DNA from: Whitmania pigra
Lineage: Eukaryota > Annelida > Clitellata > Hirudinida > Haemopidae
DNA: 64,000 bases
Direction: 5' to 3'
Assembly: GCA_021613335.1 (NCBI GenBank)
Contig: JAJTWR010000458.1
Location: forward strand, 1,633,001-1,697,000
The position numbers were made by a program, and so were the translations under genes. The notes below the pieces were generated by a model. The model did no database searches. It was given only the letters and a program-made list of their open reading frames with translations, and was not told the origin of the DNA. Shown here in pieces: positions 24,076 to 34,628 of the stretch (its first letter is position 1; each line of letters opens with the position of its first letter).

Positions 24076-25460
24076 ACTGAGCCCTTTATTTAAAAAGTTT
24101 GTCTTAAGATTATGGATAAAATAAGTTCATGCGAATTAACTCCTCCCTAAATTCAACAATAGATAGAATGTTGAAACCTTACTACATCGTTTGTTAGCAT
24201 CGTTTTTGTTGGCTGTATTTCATAAATATATATTCGCATTTATTTAACATATACAGTCTTCTCGAAACAAAAAATAAATTTACCTATTGTAATTCTGGGG
24301 ACGTCCCTTCTTTTAAAATCGTCCGAAAAGTCACTTAAATAATGCAAATTAATAATAAGAAATCAAATTTCGATACCTAACAGTTACTCAAAGTCACTTT
24401 CAGAAAACATTCGTGCGGGAGAAAAGCCCAAAAATAGGACAACCTGGAAGGAACGATCAATAGACATTGCGCATTCGCAATACTCTCCAGTTAATGCATG
24501 GCGTCCACTGCAAAGCTTTGAGGGATAGATGAAATCGAGAGAGGAAGTGGAGGGGTGAGAAATTTTAAAAGAGGGAAATGATATTGTGGCTAGGGACTGA
24601 ATGTCCTTATTTCTGGATGATATGACCATGGAAGACAGAATGTCATAAATCTCTAGTGAATTCTAACAAATAGATCCAATGCTAAAACGGAACAGAACGA
24701 ATAAAAAAATAGAATTTCTACATTATAGAAAACAGCTTTATTATTTAGAAATAATATAAATTGGTTTTTCTACATCTAACATGCAAAACATCTTTGCATT
24801 GAGTAAAAAAGCTCATTTTTATAGATTTTTCAAAACATTTTTAACGCAGAATAATTGACATATGTTGCATCTGACTCACATTAAACGACCAGCAAGTAAG
24901 GGCGTAATATAATGCCTCATCCATAACAATTCCATTGTTCACAATGCTTCGAGCATCTGCTAAACAATACTACTTATGTTGAGTTCTGTGAGCATTTAGT
25001 GAGTATAGAACTATATAAAACTATTGAGGCCTTTACATTCAATATACATTCGAGGTCGTGATGGCAATAATGTGACCATTACCAAATGAGTAGCACGTTT
25101 CAATTAATTGGTCAGATACGACTTTACCATCACAGAGTTTGGTGAAAAATAGATTTAGCAAAGAACATATTTCAATTTTTGCCAAGAAAACTTTTCTTAA
25201 AAGAATGACAATGAAACAAGATTGTGAGGTACATCTTGGGTTTTCAGAAGCATGGAATAATTCAGAAAGGATTCCACAACGACCTGTGGCACAAAGCTTT
25301 ATATTATTGAGCTTATGTACATCTAGATTTTAATCAAATGACTAAAAACTGACAAAATAAAATTTGTCACCTTTATTCGCTTACACATAATTCGATTCGA
25401 CATTTTCACTTGAATAAGGCTAGCAGGGGAAAAGTCCCATTGCTAAAAGCCTGTGTTATG
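24076..25460. other. intergenic, no supported gene
   Basis: Includes the upstream region of the nephrocystin-3-like gene. A minus-strand frame at 24384-24629 is open for 81 codons but has no recognisable domain or splice partner, so I do not call it. The remainder is AT-rich without clear features. Confidence 0.4.
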
Positions 25461-25464
25461 ATAG

Positions 25465-25790
25465 CAGGTTCAAAAATCTTTTTAACTACTCAGCCAATGT
25501 CAAAGTAAATTACACTGAAATAATCTACAAGCTTTAATTTTAAAATCGCATTGTCCAGATTTTTAACTTTTTCATTTAAATTTGAATAATTTAACGGCAA
25601 CTTTTACGAGAAACAACAAAATGCGACAACTTCATGGTCAAAAATCTTTTTAGTTGCTCAGCCAATGTCAAAATTAATTACAAAATAACCATCAAACAAT
25701 CCTCTTAAAATCGCACTGGTTAGATTTTTAATTTTGTTCCGTAATTCGTTGTAAACTTGCATTACCTATCGGCAACGTTTACACCAATTT
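25465..25790. repeat. diverged tandem duplication, two units of about 150 bp
   Basis: Unit 1 (about 25468-25615) and unit 2 (about 25633-25790) share TCAAAAATCTTTTTA, CTCAGCCAATGTCAAA, TTAAAATCGCA and CGGCAAC in the same order, with many substitutions and small indels. They abut the outer hAT element on its left. Origin unknown; possibly part of another decayed transposon. Confidence 0.65.
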
Positions 25791-26221
25791 TTTTTAATCA
25801 AATCGAAGTTGCACGATTTGTTTCAAGCTTCAAATCAACGGTGGCCAACCTGCGGCTCTTTTGTGTTCAAAGTGTGGCTCTCAAACATTCTTGAAAATAT
25901 TTTTTTACATTTAAAATAAGCGTCCCAAGAACATTGTTGTGAACACTTCTGCTGCAGAAATGGAACTGTTGGAGTTACAGCAAGATCAGGGTTTAGCAAT
26001 GATGCACAAGTCACTACCTACTGTGGATTTCTGCAAACTTGTGCCAGAAGTAAAGTATCCTCAACTTAAGGTAGCCAGTTGTCGACTTATATCCATTTTT
26101 GGTACCACCTACTGCTGCGAATCGCTGTACTCAACACCTGACAGAACTTCTTCGTACCTCAACTACAAACTATCAACCAGTTTTAAAGAAACTGTCAAAA
26201 GCTTATCAGCATAGCCAGAAC

Positions 26222-27456
26222 CAGGGGCGCAACCAGCGAAAAATGCTGGGGGGTGCTCAAGTTTAGAAAAGCCCGACGCAGTCGAAAAATTTTTGAAACT
26301 GTTCAAATCAATACTACTAATTTTAATTAATAAAGAATTAAAGATAGAACTGATTATTATTATAAGTTTTTATTTATAAGTCTGCAGTCTTTTTTTGTAT
26401 CTTTAATAATTTATTAATGAGCTTGACTATCTTCTGTTTCAAAGTTTCAAGCCAGTTAAAGCAACTGTAAAAAAAAAGTTTATGATATGTTTAAAATTGT
26501 AATATGATATGATTGATATCCTAAACATTTCACCTAATCTAAATTATGTATAAAATTAAGATCCTAAACAGTTTAAAACAATTTTGAAATGTTGTAGTCT
26601 AAATTACATTTTGATGTGTTTACAGTTACAAAATAATTTTTCGATCAATCTGTGAAAATCTGTTCACCATTTTATTTACTAGAAGAAGTGCAGTAGTTGT
26701 TTTGTTCACAGATATTCTCAATAAACTTTGCAAACGACAGGCAGACATAGTCGTCCCGAGATGACTTTTAATAAGGCGAAGTTTAGAAAATGCCCTTTCT
26801 GCATCTGATGACGTAAATGTCTGAGTAAGAGCAACATCGAGCATATGCAACTCGGGCTGAATGCTTGTGGCACAGAAAAGATCTTGTAGTTCGATACACG
26901 CATTGGGGTCAGACTGATCAGCACGTAAACTTGTCGATGTGAATTGGAGCTGTCTTTGCACAGTTTCAGCGTCTTTTCCATGAAGGTTGCAGAATTCCGA
27001 AAGCTCGGAGTCATTGTGCCATTCTGCAAAGCATCAAGAGCAGCCAAGGCAGGGTTGTCAAAACGACATTATCTGATCATCAGATAACCAGCGAAAAATG
27101 CTGGGGGGGGAGCTCAAGTTTAGACAAGGGACGAAAGCCCGACGCAGTCGAAAAATTTTTGAAACTGTTTAAATCAAAACTACCCATTATAATTAATAAA
27201 GAATTAAAAATAGAACAGATTATTATTATTATGAGTTTGACTATCTTCTGTCTACAGTCTTATTTTGTATCTTTAATAATTTATTAATGAGTTTGACTAT
27301 CTTCTGTCTCAAAGTTTCAAACCAGTTAAATCCCCTTACCCCCCCCCCTCACCAAAAAAAAACTGATCGGATTTGGAAAAATTGCAGGGTCTCTCCTATT
27401 AGGCCTGGGGGGGGGCTTGCGTCCCCCCCTGCCCCCCCCCCCTAGTTGCGCCACTG
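26222..27456 (-). mobile_element. hAT DNA transposon (inner element), ZMYM1-like transposase remnant
   Basis: Perfect 8-bp target duplication GCCAGAAC at 26214-26221 and 27457-27464. Terminal inverted repeats are CAGGGGCGCAAC on the left and GTTGCGCCACTG on the right. The minus strand (26626-27047, with a frameshift) encodes the hAT C-terminal dimerisation domain, TFTSSDAERAFSKLRLIKS then HLGTTMSACRLQSLLRISVN, as in the ZMYM1/TTF-type hAT lineage. At 1,235 bp it is internally deleted. It contains an internal direct repeat of its own left end (see separate entry). Because it interrupts the outer element's transposase remnant, it inserted later. Confidence 0.9.
26230..27335. repeat. internal direct repeat of the inner hAT left end (copies about 26230-26460 and 27085-27335)
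   Basis: Both copies begin AACCAGCGAAAAATGCTGGG and continue through GCCCGACGCAGTCGAAAAAT to GACTATCTTCTGT and CAGTTAAA. The second copy has gained bases and repeats its distal part (TTAATGAGTTTGACTATC). This suggests a second partial element, or aberrant gap repair within the transposon. The second copy is followed by runs of C and G. Confidence 0.8.
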
Positions 27457-28138
27457 GCCAGAACAATTAATGTTCAAAAGAACTTATAAAGGAGTGACTT
27501 TTATTAATAAATATTACATATTGAAATGTCTATTAATGACATAAACGTTATCATGCATATGATATTTCGTTGGTGCAACATACTGTTAGCGATTGGGGTC
27601 GCGAGTCATAGTGGTTCAATGTGGCTCGCAGCAATTAAAAAATTTTCAAAAGTGGCTCTCAGGTTCCTACGGTCTGGCCACCCCTGCTTCAAATCCTTAT
27701 TTGTGGACAACCTCAAGACGCTCATTTGTAAATATATTGTATCTTATTTTATTATTGATTGCTTTTATCAGCTTTAAATTGGTTATATTTTTTAATGATA
27801 ATAGCATATCGACCTCAACATTTGCATCCGATTCTGCCATCAAGTTGAGTTACTCTACATTGCAACCTGCAGGCTCTTTAATTCTCAACGGTGAAGAACA
27901 ATGAATAATTAAATAAAAAAATATTTTAAAAAATAATTTAGATAATATGTTGATAATATGATTTGTAAACGATAAACCCTTCTGTGGTTTTTGTAAAATA
28001 AACAATTTTTTATATAATCTCGAACTGGAACATAATACAAACAAATATCTGTCATCATTTATATTAAAAAATAATAGGTCAGATATTTTGTTGTAAAAAT
28101 AACTTTTGGTTGACTTATTATGGGAACATCATTTGCTA

Positions 28139-28501
28139 ATGAAATTGCGTTTAGTGTCACTAAGCGCATTTCGATTATCCCTGGAATTAACTTCGGTTTT
28201 GCGATTCAATAAATTATTATTTCTTAGCCTTTTGCAAACCACAAATAGTGAAAGCACTTCTGAAATTAAGCATCCAAACGGAAAGTTGAACGCACAGAGT
28301 TCATTGCAACGCAATCTTTTAAACAACTTTATTGTTTTATTGAAATCGTTACAAATTTGGGAAAAATTCAATGCCGAAAAAAGGAATCAATTAGATTCTA
28401 TAATTGTAACGGGCATCGAAGAAAATATTGCGAGGGCATTTCACTTAAAGGAAACTTTTTTGAGCATGGTACGTGGACCTTCGGTACAAACATGCGCATA
28501 A
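28139..28501 (+). other. unassigned open frame
   Basis: Open frame of 120 codons from the ATG at 28139. It contains a GTACGT donor after AGC ATG (28466-28468), so it could be a first exon ending in phase 0. The residues after position 50 look like amphipathic helix (FIVLLKSLQIWEKFN, IEENIARAFHLKETFL). I recognise no family. It may be an unrelated gene, a 5' exon of the following gene, or chance. Confidence 0.25.
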
Positions 28502-28977
28502 TTTTCAGCGCTTCAGCATGTTGTTGACAGTGAGCGGCAGAAGAGTACTTGAGCAGGGACGTAATTTCTCCCCCTGACTTTAGACTAGACGTTGATCACT
28601 AGATCCGGGAGCATAAATATATTATTAAATATAATCTTCAATTATTCAAACATTGGTAGATTGCCCAACCCTAATAATTTTATTTGAATAACTTTAATTT
28701 TAAAGATTTCAAAATAAATACATACATTTGATTTAGATAACATGGCTACAACTTATTCTATTGTTACACTTTATAAAAAAATTCTATAGTAGCACTTTTT
28801 CATCCTGCAACAAGCAGTGTATCGGTTTAAATATAAACACCCTGCTAGCGATTTGTAAACACCCTGCTAGCCTTAAGCAAGTGACATTTTCGCCGTATAT
28901 TAAAATTTTGTTTATTGCCAAGATTTCGTGGACTGGGTGTTGTAAACTTTCCGCATCTTGACTTTTATTAATCAAAG
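28502..28977. other. gap with a short tandem duplication
   Basis: No gene seen. A 20-bp unit containing AAACACCCTGCTAGC occurs twice in tandem around 28836-28872, just upstream of the UPF0449 gene. Confidence 0.5.
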
Positions 28978-29473
28978 ATGAAGCAAAAGATGAAAGACGA
29001 TTTATTCACTTCTCGTCCGGAACCTCCAACTTTAACACAGATAGCCGAAGATATTTTTAAAGCTGACGAAGATGATCCAGTTTTTGACACATTTAAAAAA
29101 AGTCGTTCAGGTGCTTATTTGTTGTCAGCTGAATTTTGTGCTAACAAAAATATTTGGTTTCATCTCTTTATTGAACCTAAACTTAGTGTCTAACTCATAA
29201 ATTAGAAACAACCAAATAATAAAACACCAGCCAGATTCCCGACAAATCTCATGACTTAAAACAAGTTTGTTACACCTTTGTTTTTAAGGATTAGATCTGA
29301 GTTCACTGGAGACTGTTCCAAGCACAACCATTTTTAACCAAGCTTCAAATTTCCTTGTGAAAATGAAACAATTGGAAAATACAGACTTCTTGAGAAAGAT
29401 GTCAGATGAACTACATGAATTGAGAACTCAGCTCAATGGAATAGATGAAATTAAAGGTGAAACTAAAGACTAA
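28978..29473 (+). CDS. UPF0449 family protein (C19orf25-like)
   Basis: Two exons, 28978-29110 and 29289-29473; 318 bp, 105 residues (human C19orf25 is 118). The N-terminal signature SRPEPPTLTQIAEDI followed by EDDPVF is the conserved core of the family (TRPxPPTxxQIxEDV...EDPVF). The remainder is a predicted coiled coil (LVKMKQLENTDFLRKMSDEL, then HELRTQLNGIDEIK). The donor after TCA G (GTGCTT) is weak, but phase and family fit agree; reading through would instead end at 29193. An AATAAA follows the stop immediately. The family's function is not established. ATG at 28978 is the first methionine in frame. Confidence 0.72.
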
Positions 29474-30190
29474 CAATAAATTAGGTTCAAGCTAGGCAGT
29501 GTTTCTTTTTTATAGTTGATGACATTTTATCTTAAACAATAACCTTATTTCATTATAATAACATTTATAATTTGTAAAAATATGATTTTTTTGCTGTTAC
29601 TTGGCTCTAGCACCAAATGCATCTCAGTTTTCCAAGCTCTTTAAGGAACTATCTTAGAAAGAACATCTGTAGAAGTTGCTTGAATAGCTATGGGTTGTCG
29701 ATAAGCAATGGAGACAGTGATCACAAAAAATGCTGACAGTTACTGCTTTTGCATTCTCTGGAATTCATGATGATTTATGGTACTATCGCAAATTAGCCCC
29801 TTTTTATCAAAACTAAATGTGCATTTCTAACAACCGATGTTAACCTCGACGCTGTGTTTGAAAATGAGATTACATTAAGCAATTATACGTTTCTTTCAGC
29901 GCTTTTCTTTGATCGGACGATTGTGCTGCCTGTAATTACTGGTCATCTAAAAATGGTGCCAGTTGATTTTTTACAGCACTGGTTTTCATGCTCTTCACTT
30001 ATAGGCTGGTATGCACGAACAAACCTAGTGAAAGTTTTACATATTAACTTTTAAACTAATGGCCAAAGAACTCATAAAAATTCATGTCAAACAACTTGAG
30101 GACTTTATGCAAATGTAAATTCAGATTTGATATGTGGTCATAAGCTTAATTTTTTAAATATTAATTAATTAAATTGAATTAATTAAAATG
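29474..30190. other. unassigned interspersed-looking sequence
   Basis: No gene that I can support. A plus-strand frame at 29854-30054 and broken frames before it read like decayed coding sequence but match no family I know. Probably old transposon debris. Confidence 0.3.
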
Positions 30191-30219
30191 ATCTCAAAGA
30201 TTGAGATAAAAACAAAGTG

Positions 30220-30420
30220 CTGAGGTAGTGCAGACACTTGGATAATTAAATTTTTTTATAATGAGTTTATTGAAAGCACTAAATAAATTCAAATAAACCC
30301 AAAGGGCCAGCCTTAAAGAAGCACACGCTCCCGCTGTCGGACTGACCCTGAAGTAGTTATATACAAAATCATAAGCTATACACTTCCACTCAATAAATAT
30401 TGTTCGCACGACATTTTGAA
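30220..30420 (-). mobile_element. 3' end of a non-LTR retrotransposon (fragment)
   Basis: In minus orientation this fragment shares its end layout with the LINE at 53.6 kb. Here ACGCTCCCGCTGTCGGACTG corresponds to ACACTCCCGCTGATGGGCTG there, and in both cases the segment is preceded on the plus strand by T-rich sequence. No coding region remains. Confidence 0.4.
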
Positions 30421-30861
30421 TAATAAAGTAATTTGAAATGGCATGTGTTTAATTGAGTTAGATCCTTGGTAGATGAAGGCATGGAGGAGTAAAGTTTTGG
30501 GCCATAACATTGAATTGAGAATAATTTAAGAGTGGATTTGTAAAAAGACGGACTATATTCATGTGTATTACGTAGAAAGTGTGAAGGTTGTTTTAGTTAT
30601 TGCTTGATATGAAAAACAAGAGAATATTTTGGGAAAAGAATTGAAATCACATGAAAACATGAGAAGAGCAATTTGTAAATTACGAATTTTTGATACATTT
30701 AACAGACTATTTAGAGAAGACAGAAGCAGTTGATGATGGGGGTGATAATAAGAAAGTTTTGTAAATTCATTTTAGATGAAACGCTAATAATTCTAACTAG
30801 TCTCTTAATTAAAAAATCTGATGATTTAGAGTTTTTTCTAAGAATCAGCTCTCAGCAACTC

Positions 30862-31228
30862 TCAATTTACAATGACAACACTTGGCTGGCTTGGTGCAGA
30901 ACCTTGGAATGTGGTACCACTTGCTAAGTTATCTTCAAACCTAAAATTTGAGGCTCTTGCCTGTTGTCCAGAATGGCTGAGTTGGACTGATGTTTGAGGG
31001 GCATATTGACCTGGATAAATGTATTATTATTTAGAAATAATTTATAATACTTTAGTATTTTTATGTAGGAAAATCAAAACACTTACCTGAATAAGCTGTG
31101 GAGCAGGTATTTACATTTGCAGTGCTTGGATTGACCCCTTGAGCCAAGAGCGTGCGGCTAGGGGGATCGACAACATACAAGGTGGTGACTTCACCGCCAA
31201 AACTTGGTTTGACATGTCTTTCTTGATG
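30862..31228 (-). CDS. last two exons of an unidentified protein-coding gene
   Basis: Exon A 31087-31228 and exon B 30862-31010 (minus), joined in phase 1. The acceptor before exon A follows a T-rich tract (TTTTTTGTTCAAG), its donor is G|GTAAGT, and exon B starts after TTTATCCAG and ends in a stop at 30862. The encoded tail contains SFGGEVTTLYVVDPPSRTLL and later FRFEDNLASGTTFQGSAPSQ, about 95 residues, low in charge and rich in Ser/Thr/Gln. Possible upstream micro-exons in compatible phase lie at about 33866-33901 (TTVYQHQANAPC), 33753-33783 and 33652-33693. If so, Tc1 and hAT relics sit inside the intron between. I do not recognise the family. Confidence 0.45.
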
Positions 31229-31257
31229 CTTGAACAAAAAATTTTAAAAATGAGGCT

Positions 31258-31335
31258 GCCCGAATGGATTGCATACATGCGGTAATGACAACAGTCATGC
31301 TCGCAACCCAGCATGGATAGGACGCTATACGGTGC
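31258..31335 (+). repeat. interspersed repeat, copy 2 (partial)
   Basis: Contains CATACATGCGGTAATGACAA, CAGTCATGCTCGCAACCCAG and GGACGCTATAC, the left part of the same dispersed family. It is shorter and more diverged than the other copies and sits upstream of an exon of the unidentified minus-strand gene. Confidence 0.55.
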
Positions 31336-31639
31336 TTGTCTTTGAAATACGACACTCATAAGAATCTAACGATTTGTTAAGTTGTCTGAGAAATTGCTAT
31401 GTGTAATTACTCACAGTTTTGATTACTTTGTGCATCTATTAACACTTAATAATACAGTAAAAGGTTTGCATAGTAAAATTTGAACATGAATGGAATTTTT
31501 TGGAAAAATCTCTTCTATGTTGTTTGGAGGTATCTCAAAGATTGGGGATGGTGTGTCTCTCCCTGTAGAGGAAATAACATTTTATCACATGGATTTTAAA
31601 GTCTGGCTATTATAATAAAGTTTTAAATTTTGTTTGTTA

Positions 31640-32640
31640 TCGTTATTCTAGATAGTTTTAAGAAAATGTCTTCACGACAAGGAGAGAGGTGTAAAACGAG
31701 CTAATTATGTCATTGTTAAACTTCAAAGAGAGTTAAATGTTTCAGAGATGTTGTCACACGGTTTTTAGAAAGTTTCATGAAAATATGTGCTGATTACATG
31801 CGAATAAAATCTGAATGCTGGATCACCGTCAGGAGAGAATCTTTTTCAGCGAAGCTTTCAAAGCAACATCCCCTTCAATCTTCCAAACAAGCTGAATTTG
31901 TATTCAATCAAGTCTATAATATGTAAATACACTTGCAAAAAGGAATGGTTTAATTTCTTTCCAAGTCTTAGTTGACGGAAGTTCATGAAAAGAGCCGTTT
32001 TAACTGGGTCTGGGAGGTGATGAATTTGAAAGTGATTTTTGTTGTTTTTCCTAATGAAAAAAAATAATTTCGATTATCCAGACAGCTTCAAATATTATTG
32101 GCATGAGGTGAAAGAATCTCCAAAGTCATTTTTAAATTAAAAATTTGGGGATGGATCAATCACTGTCTGGCTAGCCATTTCCTTTTCTTGATTCGTCCGA
32201 GATGACAGTCGCAGAGGGAAAGCCGAATTTCTCAAAATATTTTGAAACTTTGAGCAACTACCTCCTATATCTGTACAGCAAATTCCAAGTTTTAAAGTTA
32301 TTTTTCAGCAAGATAAGCTTTTCAAAAGATGTAAAGTTGTTCTTCCGGGAAAGGAATATTCAAGCTTCGATGTAATGCTCGGTCACCAGGCTTAAGTCCG
32401 ATCACAAATATGTTAGGATTGTTTGCTAACAAAGTATATTGCAATGCAATGCATTATTCTGAGATCAAAACACTGGAAAAGCCCTGAAAAAGGCATAGAA
32501 AAACTTGACATGCAGAGTCTGAAATCATTCAACAGTATACCTTTTAAATCGATACAAAAATCGACTTCAGAAGGAATGCCTGGCATTACAAAGAAATATG
32601 ACATATATCTCATGGAATATCTCATCATTAAAGTTACTTA
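31640..32640 (+). mobile_element. Tc1/mariner transposase relic
   Basis: Broken plus-strand frames retain the order of a Tc1/mariner transposase. Fragments in order are a GDGSITVWLA-like block near 32150, FQQDKLFKRCKVV near 32308, the degraded catalytic motif ARSPGLSPI near 32382-32408 (normally SPDLNPIE) and a C-terminal KGIEKLDMQSLKSFNSIP near 32490. Frameshifts and stops make it inactive. Terminal repeats were not resolved. Confidence 0.65.
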
Positions 32641-33069
32641 TCTTATAATTTAAAAGTTTGTTTGATGCTGATAAATAAAGATTTTTGATATCATATGATA
32701 GTCCCTGTTTTTTTTTTCTTTTTTCCCGGCAGTATTTTTGCTGAAATTACAAAAATTGTCTATTAACACTCAATAAAATATATTAATATTTCTCTACGAA
32801 CTAATATTTTAAATAAGCTTATACACATCCTAGCAGTAATTGAAATAAAAAATTTATAGTAAAAAAACTCGTCGTATTCCAATGACAAGCACTGTACATA
32901 AGTGGCAGAGCTATTAAAAATCGTCGTTATATTCAAAACATCAGCAAAATTCAAAGATAGTCACAAATGTGTCATGCTGGCCATTCAGTTTTTACCACCA
33001 AAAGCGCCATTAGAAAAGAGCTCTGTATAAATGGCTGGCCAGGCAACCTTTTAAGTCCAGAAAGCAACT

Positions 33070-33521
33070 CTACCGGCATTCTGGATTAAAGTCATGGCGG
33101 AATACCCTGAGATTGTTGCAGTCACAGCACTTAAATCCCTGTTGCCATTTCCGACATCCTATCATTGTGAAGCGGGGTTTTCTGCAGCGACAGCAACCAA
33201 AACAAAACAACGGAATAAACTGTACATAAGCAACACACTTCGGGTGTCTCCGATTACCTCCAGATGGAACCGTCTCGTTGCAAAGAAACAAGCTCAGGGT
33301 TCTCATTGATTTAGCGTTCTAATGAGTTAAATTTTAAATCACTTTGTATTCATTTTTTGTGTAACTGTATGTATTTTGAAGGCATGTGTAAATACAATTA
33401 AATTAAAGTTATTAAATCAAAACGATCTAAAATGTAAACAATCAACTCCCCCCCCGAGCGGTCCGCGGTAAAATTATCAAACATTGACCGGTCCGCGTCG
33501 ATAAAAAGGTTGAGGACCAGA
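33070..33521 (+). mobile_element. hAT transposon 3' end (ZBED5/Buster-like)
   Basis: The plus-strand frame 33094-33309 encodes the hAT dimerisation domain as found in the ZBED5/SCAND3-type lineage (EIVAVTALKSLLPFPTSYHC, EAGFSAATATKTKQRNKL). Downstream, the sequence reaches a right terminal repeat, GGTTGAGGACCAG, whose complement CTGGTCCTCAACC is the usual start of this hAT group, with CGGTCCGCG words inside. The left end and target duplication were not located. Confidence 0.7.
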
Positions 33522-34628
33522 GTTTTAAGATAAATTCTGCGTCTGCTTAAACATGAATGTAATAGGATTAAATCTTAGCCTCCGAAATTTGAAAATTCGT
33601 TTTCGTAAAGTTTTTAAAAATTTTAAAACTAAAATCACTTACATTTTTTCTTTGGCCCATGCAGAAGTACCAAAGCCAACTTTTCTATTAATAAAATACT
33701 GAATTTAAACACTTGTTAAATTAAAATATAAACTAAAACTTAAGTTTAAACCTTCTGTTTGACTGGTTTTTGGACCATTTGCTGTAATATTAATGAGTTA
33801 AGCATCACATGCCATCACAAAAAAATACGTTGAAAAATGTTGCTCACACAAGGTGCATTCGCCTGATGTTGGTAAACTGTGGTCTGTTCGACAAAAATAT
33901 AATAATTCCAAAAGCTTCCAAGCTTCCAAATATCAGAGTATAGTCAAAAACTAGATTAATTTTGGTACATTACGAATTCCCCACATAAAAGTGCCCAGAA
34001 GTTAGTCTTTGAATCATCCCATATTAATGTTAAAATACGAATTTAGTACAAACTTTTGTTCTTCTGCTGTTACAAACATTGTGTTAGAATATGTATTAAT
34101 GAAATACTCACCATTTTGCCAATTATATGAAAATATATTGATCAAGACAACGAATAACTTTCAGGAATTTGTTCCCGAGTTTCTTTGGTCAGATTTCTTT
34201 TGAGGCAACTAAATTCGGTCACGCACGATTAATTTTGAATTCACGTGAACTGGCTTTTGACACATTAGCCCCGATAAATAGTTTTTCATTGAAACTGATA
34301 AAGGCATACCACACCTCTTGGCTTTTGCTTAATTTTATTTAGTTGAAAAAGAATAACAACATTTTACAGCAAATTAGCAAATGTTTAATGAACCTGACAT
34401 TACAGCGGTTCACAATTCTACTTTGAATATTTGACTTCTTAAATAAAGCGAATAAATATACAAAAAGTGAAACAAACTCTATTAGCATAAATTAACAAGC
34501 AATATTTAATTTTTTCAGAAACACTGATTTTTAAAAGTTAACTTCGCTAATCGCTTGTATCTGATTGATTGAGACTGCTTCTTCGTTGTTAGGTTTTTAC
34601 AAATAAAAGGTTTCTTTCAACTAGAATA

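Larger units (their letters stand above)
25836..27686 (+). mobile_element. hAT DNA transposon (outer element), decayed, with a second hAT inserted
   Basis: Flanked by the 8-bp target duplication CTTCAAAT at 25828-25835 and 27687-27694, the hallmark length of hAT elements. The right end GGCCACCCCTG and left end CAACGGTGGCC are degenerate inverted repeats (expected CAGGGGTGGCC). Just inside both ends are GTGGCTCTCA words in inverted relation. A plus-strand fragment at 25939-26214 encodes the end of a transposase dimerisation domain (FCKLVPEVKYPQLKV, then ISIFGTTYCCESLYST), typical of the Charlie/GTF2IRD2-like group. Most of the transposase is gone, so this is a non-autonomous remnant. It is split by the inner element at 26222-27456. 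Confidence 0.88.

Noticed and set aside
24384..24629. 81-codon minus-strand frame upstream of the nephrocystin-3-like gene
   Set aside because: No family match; the position fits 5' flanking sequence.
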